DNA of 7,966 bases, from positions 1 to 7,966 of the forward strand of contig JAHFGR010000052.1 in NCBI GenBank assembly GCA_023247345.1, read 5' to 3'. This document shows, one piece after another, positions 1-7,255 of the stretch (positions are counted from its first letter, which is position 1; each line of letters starts with the position of its first letter). The position numbers were made by a program, and so were the translations under genes. The notes below the pieces were generated by a model. It saw only the letters and a program-made list of their open reading frames with translations, did no database searches and was not told the DNA's origin. This DNA comes from Microcaldota archaeon. GTDB lineage: Archaea; Micrarchaeota; Micrarchaeia; Anstonellales; Bilamarchaeaceae.

Positions 1-649
1 ATCCCGGTGCAAGATTTTTAACACGTAGCTCGCTTGCAAGAACAACGTCTACTCCTGCAATATTTCTTGCTGCTTTAAATGCTGGAACAGCAGAAGCTAA
101 AACAACAAGAGGACTTTTTGTTCCATTTTTCTTTGCGCGCATAACGATTTCGCCTAATTTAAGTGATTCAAAAACAGCAACAACGTCCTTTGTCTTTTTT
201 AAATTTTCAAAAGAGTTCTCCAAAACTATTTTATTTTTTGATGCAGATAGAGCGCTTCTCAATGCTTTTGAATATTCTTTTTTATTTACCTCTTCAACTA
301 ATATTTTTTCTGGTTTAGGCGGGTGTGCTCTTCTACCTTTAACAGAGTGTGGAACACGCTTAACCTTACCAAGCTGACCACCAGGCAAAACTTCGTGCGG
401 CAAATGCGGGATACCTTTATTTTTTACTGCGCCAAACATTTCCTTGCGGCCACGGTATTTGGCACTAGTCTCGAGCCCGGCCCATCTGTAAGCGCCTTTT
501 GGCTGATATTGCTTGCTTTCATCACTAAGTACTGCTCGCTTAATTAAATCGTCTCGAACAGCTTCGCTAAAGAAATGTGGCAAGGAAATTTCTTTTGTAG
601 TTTTTCCATCAATAGAATACAAATTTGTTTTCATTTTTTGTTCAGTCAT
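1..649 (-). CDS. rpl4: 50S ribosomal protein L4 (uL4), archaeal type, 3' end outside window
   Basis: This gene encodes large-subunit protein uL4, which binds 23S rRNA and lines part of the exit tunnel. The reading frame opens at ATG 649 and stays open for 216 codons to the window edge, so the last few dozen residues are missing. The family is recognised from W56AGLETSAKYRGR, the P89GGQLGKVKRVPH stretch and the following KGRRAHPPKPEK (about 104-115), which form the tunnel loop region, and from the late LASELRVKNLAPG (about 204-216), where the family usually continues into a short C-terminal tail. The start is fixed by GGTGA at 656-660, six bases upstream; this site overlaps the TGA stop of rpl3 (656-658). 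The two genes are therefore very likely co-transcribed and translationally coupled, in the standard archaeal L3-L4 order. Confidence 0.95.
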   Translation of the reverse strand, partial: MTEQKMKTNLYSIDGKTTKEISLPHFFSEAVRDDLIKRAVLSDESKQYQPKGAYRWAGLETSAKYRGRKEMFGAVKNKGIPHLPHEVLPGGQLGKVKRVPHSVKGRRAHPPKPEKILVEEVNKKEYSKALRSALSASKNKIVLENSFENLKKTKDVVAVFESLKLGEIVMRAKKNGTKSPLVVLASAVPAFKAARNIAGVDVVLASELRVKNLAPG

Positions 650-655
650 TCTTCT

Positions 656-1639
656 TCACCGCTTCGAAACATAAAGTACTGGAGATTCTTTTGGTTGCGT
701 ACCAGGACGAACAGCTAATCGTAATTTAATCAATCGCTTAACTGGCCCAGGTATTGAACCTTTTAATAAAACATAATCGTTCCTTACAAAACCATAATGC
801 GGAAAACCGCTACTTGGATTTATATCATCTGGATTTGAACCTAGTTTCATTATTTGTTTATTTAACTCAGTGCGTTTGTGATAACCCATTTGCCCAGCTT
901 GAGGTACAGTATAAAGCACATACGCAGGATGCCATTGTCCTAGCGTTCCGACATGCCTGCGCTTGCCTGTTGATTTTCTCCTCTGCATCGCAATTCCAAA
1001 TCGCTTTACTGCACCTTGCCATCCTTTTCCTGTTGTAATAGAAATAACATCTAGAAACTCACCTTGCTTAAATACTTCACTTGCTTTTAAATCCTTGCCA
1101 AGCAATGACTTTGCATATTCTAATTTTTCATTAATATCCTTGCCGCCAATGCCAAGCTCCATTCGCTCAATATGCTTTTTACCAATGTGTGTTTTTGAAG
1201 GTTGCGCAAAGACAAGCAAGCGAACATCACTTATTTCTGCTTTAGGCTGTATGGTCGAGGCTTGAGGCTTATTGCTTATTGCTTCTGGCTTATCGCCTGT
1301 TACTACAGACTTTGGTTTCCTAAAATTTAATTGTTTTAAAATTTTGTCATCCTGTACTAACGTATCTCCGATGGAATGACCATTATATGCACGATATCCG
1401 TAAACATAAACTGGCGGCACTTCAATAATAGTTGCAGAACTAACAATTTCCTGACCCTTAGTAGGCGATTCTGTACCGTCTACATATGAAATGTGCGTCA
1501 TTCCAACTTTATATCCTGCAAAACCAAGAACGCGCTTTACATCTGAGCTTTTCCAGTATACTGTAGGATTCTGACTAGACGCTCTTTTTCTTGGCCGAAA
1601 CGCCATACTACCTCTACGTGGACGATTAAGATCTGGCAT
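656..1639 (-). CDS. rpl3: 50S ribosomal protein L3 (uL3), archaeal type
   Basis: This gene encodes uL3, a large-subunit assembly protein that reaches the peptidyl-transferase centre. Its 327 residues fit the archaeal family. The N-terminus has RPRRGSMAFRPRKRA (6-20), followed by LGFAGYKVGMTH (38-49) and ESPTKGQEI; the later core has TTGKGWQGAVKRFGI, the GTLGQWHPAYVLYTVPQAGQ segment and MGYHKRTELNKQI. The start ATG has GTGAT four to eight bases upstream (1643-1647), a somewhat close ribosome binding site. Residues 115-128 are encoded by a run of six 7-nt repeats (1257-1298), which fall in the variable segment before the conserved DVRLLVFAQP. That stretch (GDKPEAISNKPQAS) looks like repeat DNA absorbed in frame rather than ancestral L3 sequence. 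The gene leads directly into rpl4, with six bases between stop and start. Confidence 0.96.
   Translation of the reverse strand: MPDLNRPRRGSMAFRPRKRASSQNPTVYWKSSDVKRVLGFAGYKVGMTHISYVDGTESPTKGQEIVSSATIIEVPPVYVYGYRAYNGHSIGDTLVQDDKILKQLNFRKPKSVVTGDKPEAISNKPQASTIQPKAEISDVRLLVFAQPSKTHIGKKHIERMELGIGGKDINEKLEYAKSLLGKDLKASEVFKQGEFLDVISITTGKGWQGAVKRFGIAMQRRKSTGKRRHVGTLGQWHPAYVLYTVPQAGQMGYHKRTELNKQIMKLGSNPDDINPSSGFPHYGFVRNDYVLLKGSIPGPVKRLIKLRLAVRPGTQPKESPVLYVSKR
1257..1298 (-). repeat. In-frame heptanucleotide repeat array inside rpl3, six units
   Basis: On the plus strand the units are gaggctt, gaggctt, attgctt, attgctt, ctggctt and atcgcct, giving a consensus NNNGCYT (minus strand ARGCNNN). The total of 42 nt is a multiple of three, so the L3 frame is kept although a single unit is not. 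It encodes L3 residues 115-128. The same consensus occurs at 5541-5619 and 7864-7891. Confidence 0.75.
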
Positions 1640-1642
1640 TAA

Positions 1643-1647
1643 ATCAC
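1643..1647 (-). promoter_or_regulatory. Ribosome binding site of rpl3 (GTGAT)
   Basis: GTGAT matches part of the archaeal GGAGGTGATC anti-16S site. Only three bases (TTA) separate it from the ATG at 1639, shorter than the six-base spacing seen before rpl4. It is the only such site close to this start. Confidence 0.5.
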
Positions 1648-1666
1648 ATTAATATATATCGCATTG

Positions 1667-1680
1667 CCCTCTCAGGAGGG
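1667..1680 (-). other. Hairpin in the rpl3 leader
   Basis: A perfect 5-bp GC-rich stem, CCCTC/GAGGG, encloses a four-base loop (CTGA in the minus-strand RNA). It is the only GC-rich patch in an otherwise AT-rich 90-nt gap. It would lie in the rpl3 mRNA leader if transcription starts near 1698 or reads through from upstream, but not if it starts near 1663. It could be a leader control element or part of the end of the upstream transcript; the sequence does not decide. Confidence 0.5.
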
Positions 1681-1685
1681 TTGCC

Positions 1686-1693
1686 AATATAAA
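1686..1693 (-). promoter_or_regulatory. Candidate TATA box for rpl3-rpl4, proximal
   Basis: TTTATATT on the minus strand is a good archaeal TATA box. A start about 26 bases downstream (near 1663) would give a leader of roughly 24 nt that still contains the GTGAT site. It competes with the TTTAAA at 1722-1727. Confidence 0.4.
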
Positions 1694-1697
1694 AAAA
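1691..1697 (-). terminator. Candidate T-run terminator after the beta-helix gene
   Basis: Seven consecutive T on the minus strand lie about 33 nt after the beta-helix stop codon. Archaeal RNA polymerase can stop at U-rich tracts without a hairpin. The run overlaps the proximal TATA candidate for rpl3, so it may have either role. Confidence 0.35.
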
Positions 1698-1721
1698 GTA
1701 CATAAACAATGAAGAGAAAGG

Positions 1722-1727
1722 TTTAAA
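1722..1727 (-). promoter_or_regulatory. Candidate TATA box for rpl3-rpl4, distal
   Basis: TTTAAA lies just after the TAG stop of the beta-helix gene, in the context TATTTAAACC. A start about 26 bases downstream (near 1698) would give a leader of about 59 nt that includes the hairpin at 1667-1680. The motif is near-palindromic, so on its own it does not fix direction. Confidence 0.35.
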
Positions 1728-1729
1728 TA

Positions 1730-4700
1730 CTATTTCTTAAACCCACCATAACCTTTCTTTGTAAATAATTTGTAAATTACAAATCCGATAGCCCCAACTG
1801 CTGCTAAGCCAAGAACTAGCTGCCATAAATCAAGACCACTTGGTTGTTCTTCTGTCCTTTCTTCGGGTTTAGGTTGTGAAGCAGGCTCTGGTTTTATTTC
1901 TAATGGTTTTGCATTATTTGCCAGTTGCCATGCCTCGCCTGCTAGATTGGCTGCTTTTTCATAATTCCCTTTGTTAAATGCATCTGATGCAGCTTGCAGT
2001 TTTTTCTTCGCAGCAAGCACATCCTTTCTTTCTTTTTCTGCTTGTGTTATTGCATTATCTGCATCAGATATTGATTTTAATATCTGCTCTTTTGTTATTT
2101 GCTCAATATAAGTTATATTTTGCTGCGTCTCATTTCTGGATTGTGTCACATTTTTTGGTTCTTCAGTAATAACCGTTATATTAGTAGAAGGTTGGGTTGC
2201 ATTATATTGTTCAGTAGCACATTTTACAAAATCAAAGAATACATCAGCTGGTTTTTGATATCCGGTTTTTGATGACTCAATTTGGTATTTTCCTTCTTTT
2301 TCATTAGTTAAATCAAATGTTACTTTGCCTCCTTCATTTGTTGATTTTTGTTGTTTTAAACCTTGGTATGGTTCATAGAGGATTAAACTCACTAATACTC
2401 CAGAAACACTTGGACTTGTTGATAATTCTAATAGATTGCCTGGGCATGTTAGCTTTGCTGCATGTGAGAAGTCTATGCTTAATGAAGGAGTGCCAGGAGA
2501 AGACTTATCTGGCACAAGCTTAGCCTTAAATGCCACTGCACCAAACAAGCTGAAGCTGGTTATGCTATCATACCTTATGCTTCCTGATCCATCAAATACT
2601 GTTCTTCCTACCTCCAGCCAGCCGCTGCTGTATTTTCCTATTTTTACTGTAGTTCTTTCCATACTGTCATTGAACTCAGATGCATTGAAGTATATGCCTA
2701 GGTTTATTCTTCCTGAACCAGCGGCACTTGTAATATTTAGCACAGTGTTAAATCCATTGAAATTAATCAAGTTGCATGATTCAAAATCTGTGCTGCATGA
2801 TGACTTTGCAGCACCTGCTGAACTATTGGCAAGAAATTTAATAGAAACATTTATTGCATTATGGAAAAATATTGTGAGATTTTCATTTGAGAAGTTATTG
2901 TATGTTGAGCCTACTAATGTAGTAACATTACTACCACCAGTAATGTTAAGGTCTAATGCTCCTGCTGGGGTTTGGAAAGCATAATTTGGACCTGTGAATG
3001 TTGCTGTGGAGCTTATAATAAACTGGTACTGTGCAAATAAATTATTAGTAGCATTATTATTTGTCAGGTTGTTAGAACTACTGCCAGTGAAATAAAAACC
3101 ATACTGGGAGTTATTATAAACGCGATTAGAAGAGATGGTATTATTGTTGGAAGAAGTAAAATAAAGACCATACAAAGTATTATTGTATAAATTATTTGAT
3201 GTAACATTGCTAAATGTTCCACCATTCAGGGTTAAACCAGATGCAGAATTATTGTAAAGGGTGTTATCGTAAACTGAATTATTTGCGCCTGATGATATGT
3301 ACACCCCGTCAGAATTAGTATATGCGGTATTATTGAATAGCCTATTGTAGTCAGAGCCAGAGAGTAGATAAAAACCTATAAACCCGCTATGATTATATGC
3401 AGTATTAGAAGACAGGTTATTATAGTCAGATGCAGAAATGTAAAAAGCATGATTACTGTTATTATACGCAATATTGCTAGTTAGGTTGTTTGCATTAGCA
3501 GAGGAAAGATAGAAACCGTATTCAGAATTATTATATGCAGTATTATTGTAAAGGGTATTATTATGTGCAGCATTCAAAAGAAAACCATCTAATGTATTAT
3601 TATGTGCAACGTTATGACGAAATGTATTGTTTTGAGAATCTGAATAAAAACCTACCCCGCCTGAACCACTGAGTGTATAAATACTAGTTGCGTTGTTGCT
3701 GATCAAAAAGTTATGCTTAGAGCTTGAGGTAAGGTAAAAACCCTGAAGTGCATTATTGGAAACAGAATTATTAGTTAGGTTATTTGAGTCACTGCTTGTA
3801 AGGTAAAATGCTTGTGCAGAGTTATTAAAGGCTCGGTTGTCATAGATCGTATTGTTAAAGCTCGAAGAGAGATACACTGCATTGGCCGAGTTATTACTGA
3901 TACTATTGTTCCATAAAACACTATTGTTTGATGTTGTTAAGTATATTCCGTATTTTTCTATTCTTTGCGCTTCTGTTACATTATTATGTGATATATTAGC
4001 AGAACTTGCATTATTTAGATAAATGCCGACAGTTGCGTTTTGTATTATATTTGAGGTTATGTTAGTGCCATTACCGTTAGCAACATAAACTCCATAAGAT
4101 GTTGTATTATAGATATTATTTGAGGCAATTATGTTATTATAAGAATTTATTAGATAGGTGGAGTTTGTATTACTACTGAAAGTGTTGCTGCTTATGTTTG
4201 TAAAAGTACTAAGATTTAGATAAACACCAAAAGTATTACTTTGAATTACTGAATTTGAATAGATGTAATTAATTGCATTAACAGATTGTAAAAATATACC
4301 AGCAGCTTGACCAGTCGTATGATTTTGAATGTCATTAGAACTGAAAACCCTATTATTTGAAGCAGAATTGTCTAGATAAATCCCAACAGTGTTATTGTAT
4401 ATCCTATTTGAAGTAAAATTATTGTTAGAACCATTATTATAAATTCCGTAAAGAGAGTTATTGTAAATAGTATTATTTGAAATGTTATTGCTATTGGACT
4501 CTATATAAATACCATAAACAGAAGTATTTATTCTATTATTATAAATAGAACTAAACCTATCTAAAGTTGAATTTTTTATTAAAATGCCGTAATAGCTACT
4601 AACTATGTCGTTTTCATAGACAGTAACATTTTGCACACTGATATTTATTGCAGCAAAGCCAGTTGACATACCGCCGCCAAAAGTAAAATTGCTTATATTT

Positions 4701-5035
4701 GTTCCGGCAGCCCCGACACCAGATCCTTCTCTGATCCTAAAAATATTACTTCCTGCCGAAACACTAACGCGAACATCGCTTTGGTTTCCATAAATATTTA
4801 AAGACTTGGATATATCTACAGCAGCACCTGACATAATTGTGTTAGTGCCATTCCTACATACATAGATTGTGTCCCCTGCAGCAGATGAGGCAACGGCAGA
4901 ACCAATTGTATTTGCACAGTCTGATGAACAAGCACTTGGGTTACAGGTTGTAGCCAGAGTTGCATTTACATACCAAGTTGCAGCAAAGCTAATACTTATT
5001 ATTGCAAGGAGAAGAAATATTATAGATAATCGCAT
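1730..5035 (-). CDS. Secreted beta-helix (NosD/CASH-like) surface protein with C-terminal membrane anchor
   Basis: This 1101-residue protein is exported and anchored, probably with its bulk outside the cell. Residues 1-19 form a signal peptide (short basic start, then a hydrophobic run ending FAA). About 125-670 is a right-handed parallel beta-helix of roughly 23-residue coils of the type YNNSxYGxYLxSSNNNxxxSN, as in NosD/CASH repeat proteins, with asparagine ladders. About 675-836 resembles the post-helix beta domain seen in archaeal PGF-pre-PGF-like surface proteins, ending W806LEVG and the SFSLFG segment. About 860-938 looks like an Ig/CarboxypepD_reg-like domain bounded by Cys864 and Cys939 approximately. 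A helical, charged segment follows (984-1042), then a Pro/Glu linker, a membrane span (about 1069-1090) and a basic tail. By hand count there are about 65 N-glycosylation sequons. No enzyme residues are recognisable; the role could be adhesion or carbohydrate binding. No ribosome binding site precedes the ATG. Confidence 0.9.
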   Translation of the reverse strand: MRLSIIFLLLAIISISFAATWYVNATLATTCNPSACSSDCANTIGSAVASSAAGDTIYVCRNGTNTIMSGAAVDISKSLNIYGNQSDVRVSVSAGSNIFRIREGSGVGAAGTNISNFTFGGGMSTGFAAINISVQNVTVYENDIVSSYYGILIKNSTLDRFSSIYNNRINTSVYGIYIESNSNNISNNTIYNNSLYGIYNNGSNNNFTSNRIYNNTVGIYLDNSASNNRVFSSNDIQNHTTGQAAGIFLQSVNAINYIYSNSVIQSNTFGVYLNLSTFTNISSNTFSSNTNSTYLINSYNNIIASNNIYNTTSYGVYVANGNGTNITSNIIQNATVGIYLNNASSANISHNNVTEAQRIEKYGIYLTTSNNSVLWNNSISNNSANAVYLSSSFNNTIYDNRAFNNSAQAFYLTSSDSNNLTNNSVSNNALQGFYLTSSSKHNFLISNNATSIYTLSGSGGVGFYSDSQNNTFRHNVAHNNTLDGFLLNAAHNNTLYNNTAYNNSEYGFYLSSANANNLTSNIAYNNSNHAFYISASDYNNLSSNTAYNHSGFIGFYLLSGSDYNRLFNNTAYTNSDGVYISSGANNSVYDNTLYNNSASGLTLNGGTFSNVTSNNLYNNTLYGLYFTSSNNNTISSNRVYNNSQYGFYFTGSSSNNLTNNNATNNLFAQYQFIISSTATFTGPNYAFQTPAGALDLNITGGSNVTTLVGSTYNNFSNENLTIFFHNAINVSIKFLANSSAGAAKSSCSTDFESCNLINFNGFNTVLNITSAAGSGRINLGIYFNASEFNDSMERTTVKIGKYSSGWLEVGRTVFDGSGSIRYDSITSFSLFGAVAFKAKLVPDKSSPGTPSLSIDFSHAAKLTCPGNLLELSTSPSVSGVLVSLILYEPYQGLKQQKSTNEGGKVTFDLTNEKEGKYQIESSKTGYQKPADVFFDFVKCATEQYNATQPSTNITVITEEPKNVTQSRNETQQNITYIEQITKEQILKSISDADNAITQAEKERKDVLAAKKKLQAASDAFNKGNYEKAANLAGEAWQLANNAKPLEIKPEPASQPKPEERTEEQPSGLDLWQLVLGLAAVGAIGFVIYKLFTKKGYGGFKK

Positions 5036-5056
5036 AAGTAATATTCAAAGAGAACA

Positions 5057-5064
5057 TTTATATT
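5057..5064 (-). promoter_or_regulatory. Candidate TATA box for a leaderless beta-helix transcript
   Basis: AATATAAA on the minus strand is preceded by an A-rich stretch and GC, as a BRE-TATA pair might be. Its centre is about 25 bases from the ATG at 5035, the spacing expected when transcription starts at or next to the start codon. No GGTGA-like site is present between them, which supports leaderless translation and separate control from nusA. Confidence 0.55.
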
Positions 5065-5085
5065 GCTTTTTTTGAGATTTTCAAA

Positions 5086-5514
5086 TTATAATATCCTTCT
5101 TGTCTTCAAATGCAAAGTTGCATTGAATTTTCTCTTAAGCAGTTCTTTTGCAGCTTTAATACGCTCGCCGTCTTTACCAATCGCAATTCCACGATCTTTG
5201 TCTTCGACTGTAAGAATTACTGCCTGCTCACCCATAATATTATTAACTTCAACCGAGAGTATATTAATATTATTAAAAAATTGTTTAACAAATGTTTCCA
5301 AATCTTTGCTATCTGCGATTACAATAACTTTTTTTCTAAATATAGGTTTCAGTCTTTCTATATTCATTCCTTTTTTGCCGATAGCTTTGCCAAGCTCAGT
5401 TTGACTAACAAGAAAAAGCAACATTGATTCTGTATTTAAGTAATCAACAGGCATTACGCCAGTAATTTTCTCAAAAGTAGAAAAATAAGATAAATCCTCA
5501 CTATTTAATTCCAC
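5086..5514 (-). CDS. nusA: Archaeal NusA-like transcription factor, two KH domains
   Basis: Archaeal NusA is a short RNA-binding protein made only of two KH domains and is linked to transcription elongation or termination. The 142-residue product matches the family size. The N-terminal ELNSEDLSYFSTFEKITG (2-19) matches the usual start of archaeal NusA. KH1 has the GxxG loop GKKG at 46-49 and KH2 has GKDG at 113-116, followed by an ERIKAAKELLKR helix. I chose GTG 5514 because GTGAT at 5519-5523 sits four bases upstream as a ribosome binding site and because the family begins there; a frame-open GTG at 5523 would add three residues but lies within that site. It follows rpl30e, the usual archaeal neighbour, but rps12 and rps7, which commonly follow, are absent. 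Confidence 0.9.
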   Translation of the reverse strand: MELNSEDLSYFSTFEKITGVMPVDYLNTESMLLFLVSQTELGKAIGKKGMNIERLKPIFRKKVIVIADSKDLETFVKQFFNNINILSVEVNNIMGEQAVILTVEDKDRGIAIGKDGERIKAAKELLKRKFNATLHLKTRRIL

Positions 5515-5540
5515 AAAAATCACAATTATTGGTTTAAACT

Positions 5541-5619
5541 ATAGGGCGTAGGTTATAAGCTTTAGGCCCGAAGCCCCGGCCTTCCTGCTTATCGCCTTTT
5601 GCCCTGCTGCTTACTGCAT
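5541..5619. repeat. Inverted heptanucleotide repeat array between rpl30e and nusA
   Basis: The left half reads as 7-nt units agggcgt, aggttat, aagcttt, aggcccg, aagcccc (5543-5577), form ARGCNNN. The right half has ccggcct, cctgctt, atcgcct, tttgccc, gctgctt, actgcat, form NNNGCYT, with single extra T bases at 5583 and 5605. The halves are approximate reverse complements. The tract is clearly more GC-rich than its surroundings. It fills most of the 110-nt gap between the rpl30e stop and the nusA start. Confidence 0.7.
5544..5604 (-). other. Imperfect long hairpin in the rpl30e-nusA spacer
   Basis: The two halves of the heptamer array can fold into one long imperfect hairpin. Paired blocks in order are GGGC/GCCC, AGG/CCT, ATAAGC/GCTTAT and AGGCC/GGCCT, separated by small internal loops, with a nine-base end loop at 5569-5577. 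That is 18 Watson-Crick pairs. In the rpl30e-nusA mRNA it could stabilise the upstream 3' end, attenuate transcription or act as a processing site; it lacks a T-run, so a simple terminator is less likely. Confidence 0.55.
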
Positions 5620-5624
5620 TCAAT

Positions 5625-6125
5625 TTATTTCTTCTTTTCCTTATTGGCTATATCAAATATAGTAGAATTTCCTGCTTCATATATAGATAGTACGCTAACA
5701 GAAAATGGTTTCCCACATATTGAACCTAGTTCCATATTATTACCTTCAAATATGATAATGGGAATTTCTGAGGCTTTTGAATATTTAACAATGCTGTCTC
5801 TTACGTCCATTGGAGTGTTACTTGCAAGAACAAAAAGCTTTGTTTTTCCTAAAATTCCGCTTTTTAATCCTTTTCTCGAACCAAAGTCGACTTTCCCGCT
5901 TTCAACGGCTAAACGAATTGCACTAGCAAGAGGATGTTCTTTATCTTTCTTTGATTTTTTTCTTCGTATAACTCGCTTTTTAGGTAAATAGTCTTCTTCT
6001 TTGTCTTCCTCTACAGTTGATTCAACTTTTTCTTCACTTTGGGTATCTTCGTTTTCGTTATCTTCTGTAGCAACTTCACTTATCTCTTCTGCAGTTTCTT
6101 CTGTATCTGTTTCTTTTTTCGACAT
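5625..6125 (-). CDS. rpl30e: 50S ribosomal protein L30e with acidic N-terminal extension
   Basis: This gene encodes a protein of the L7Ae/L30e/S12e/Gadd45 fold that binds kink-turn RNA in the large subunit. The domain spans about 65-160 of 166 residues: LASAIRLAVESGKVDFGSRKGLK, then KLFVLASNTPMDVRDSIVKYSK, IPIIIFEGNNMELGSICGKP and a final SVLSIYEAGNS. Archaeal L30e is usually about 100 residues; here roughly 60 extra residues precede it, a Glu/Asp-rich segment (5-46) followed by a Lys/Arg cluster (49-62). The start is ATG 6125, preceded by GGTGATC at 6129-6135, an excellent ribosome binding site. The frame is open to a TTG at 6137, but that codon lies within the binding site. It follows rpoA2 by 12 bases, as in the common archaeal rpoA2-rpl30e-nusA order. 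Confidence 0.9.
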   Translation of the reverse strand: MSKKETDTEETAEEISEVATEDNENEDTQSEEKVESTVEEDKEEDYLPKKRVIRRKKSKKDKEHPLASAIRLAVESGKVDFGSRKGLKSGILGKTKLFVLASNTPMDVRDSIVKYSKASEIPIIIFEGNNMELGSICGKPFSVSVLSIYEAGNSTIFDIANKEKKK

Positions 6126-6128
6126 TAT

Positions 6129-6135
6129 GATCACC
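6129..6135 (-). promoter_or_regulatory. Ribosome binding site of rpl30e (GGTGATC)
   Basis: A seven-base match to the archaeal 16S 3' end lies in the 12-nt gap after the rpoA2 stop, three bases before ATG 6125. It decides the start in favour of ATG over the in-frame TTG at 6137 and shows that rpoA2 and rpl30e are read from one message. Confidence 0.75.
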
Positions 6136-6137
6136 AA

Positions 6138-7202
<1,065 letters not shown>

Positions 7203-7211
7203 CTACCATCC

Positions 7212-7227
7212 TTATGCTCAAGCATAA
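7212..7227 (-). other. Hairpin just before the rpoA2 start
   Basis: A perfect 6-bp stem, TTATGC/GCATAA, encloses a four-base loop (TTGA in the minus-strand RNA) and ends 15 bases before ATG 7196, immediately upstream of the weak GGATGGT ribosome binding site. It might affect access of the ribosome to rpoA2, or be an end of a processed leader. Confidence 0.5.
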
Positions 7228-7233
7228 TGTTAT

Positions 7234-7241
7234 TCTTATAT
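7234..7241 (-). promoter_or_regulatory. Candidate TATA box for rpoA2
   Basis: The minus strand reads CTAATATAAG around here, an acceptable TATA element about 40 bases before the rpoA2 ATG. Transcription would then start near 7212 and give a short leader, excluding the large stem at 7257-7326. It is AT-rich surroundings, so chance is possible. Confidence 0.3.
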
Positions 7242-7255
7242 TAGGCGTTCGTGCT

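Noticed and set aside
1257..1298. Tandem repeats considered as a CRISPR array
   Set aside because: The units are 7 nt, contiguous and degenerate, with no spacers and no cas genes nearby.
2436..2984. A 182-codon plus-strand open frame antisense to the beta-helix gene
   Set aside because: It is a shadow of the minus-strand coding sequence, without a ribosome binding site or a recognisable protein; the minus frame has a signal peptide, repeats and a membrane anchor.
5515..5523. GTG at 5523 as the nusA start
   Set aside because: It lies within the GTGAT binding site; starting at GTG 5514 gives both a proper spacing and the usual family N-terminus.
5531..5540. TTTAAA before nusA as its own promoter
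   Set aside because: It is only about 21 bases from the start codon, so a transcript from it would begin inside the gene and lose the ribosome binding site; co-transcription with rpl30e is more likely.
6126..6137. TTG at 6137 as the rpl30e start
   Set aside because: GGTGATC at 6129-6135 overlaps that codon and is well placed for ATG 6125 instead.
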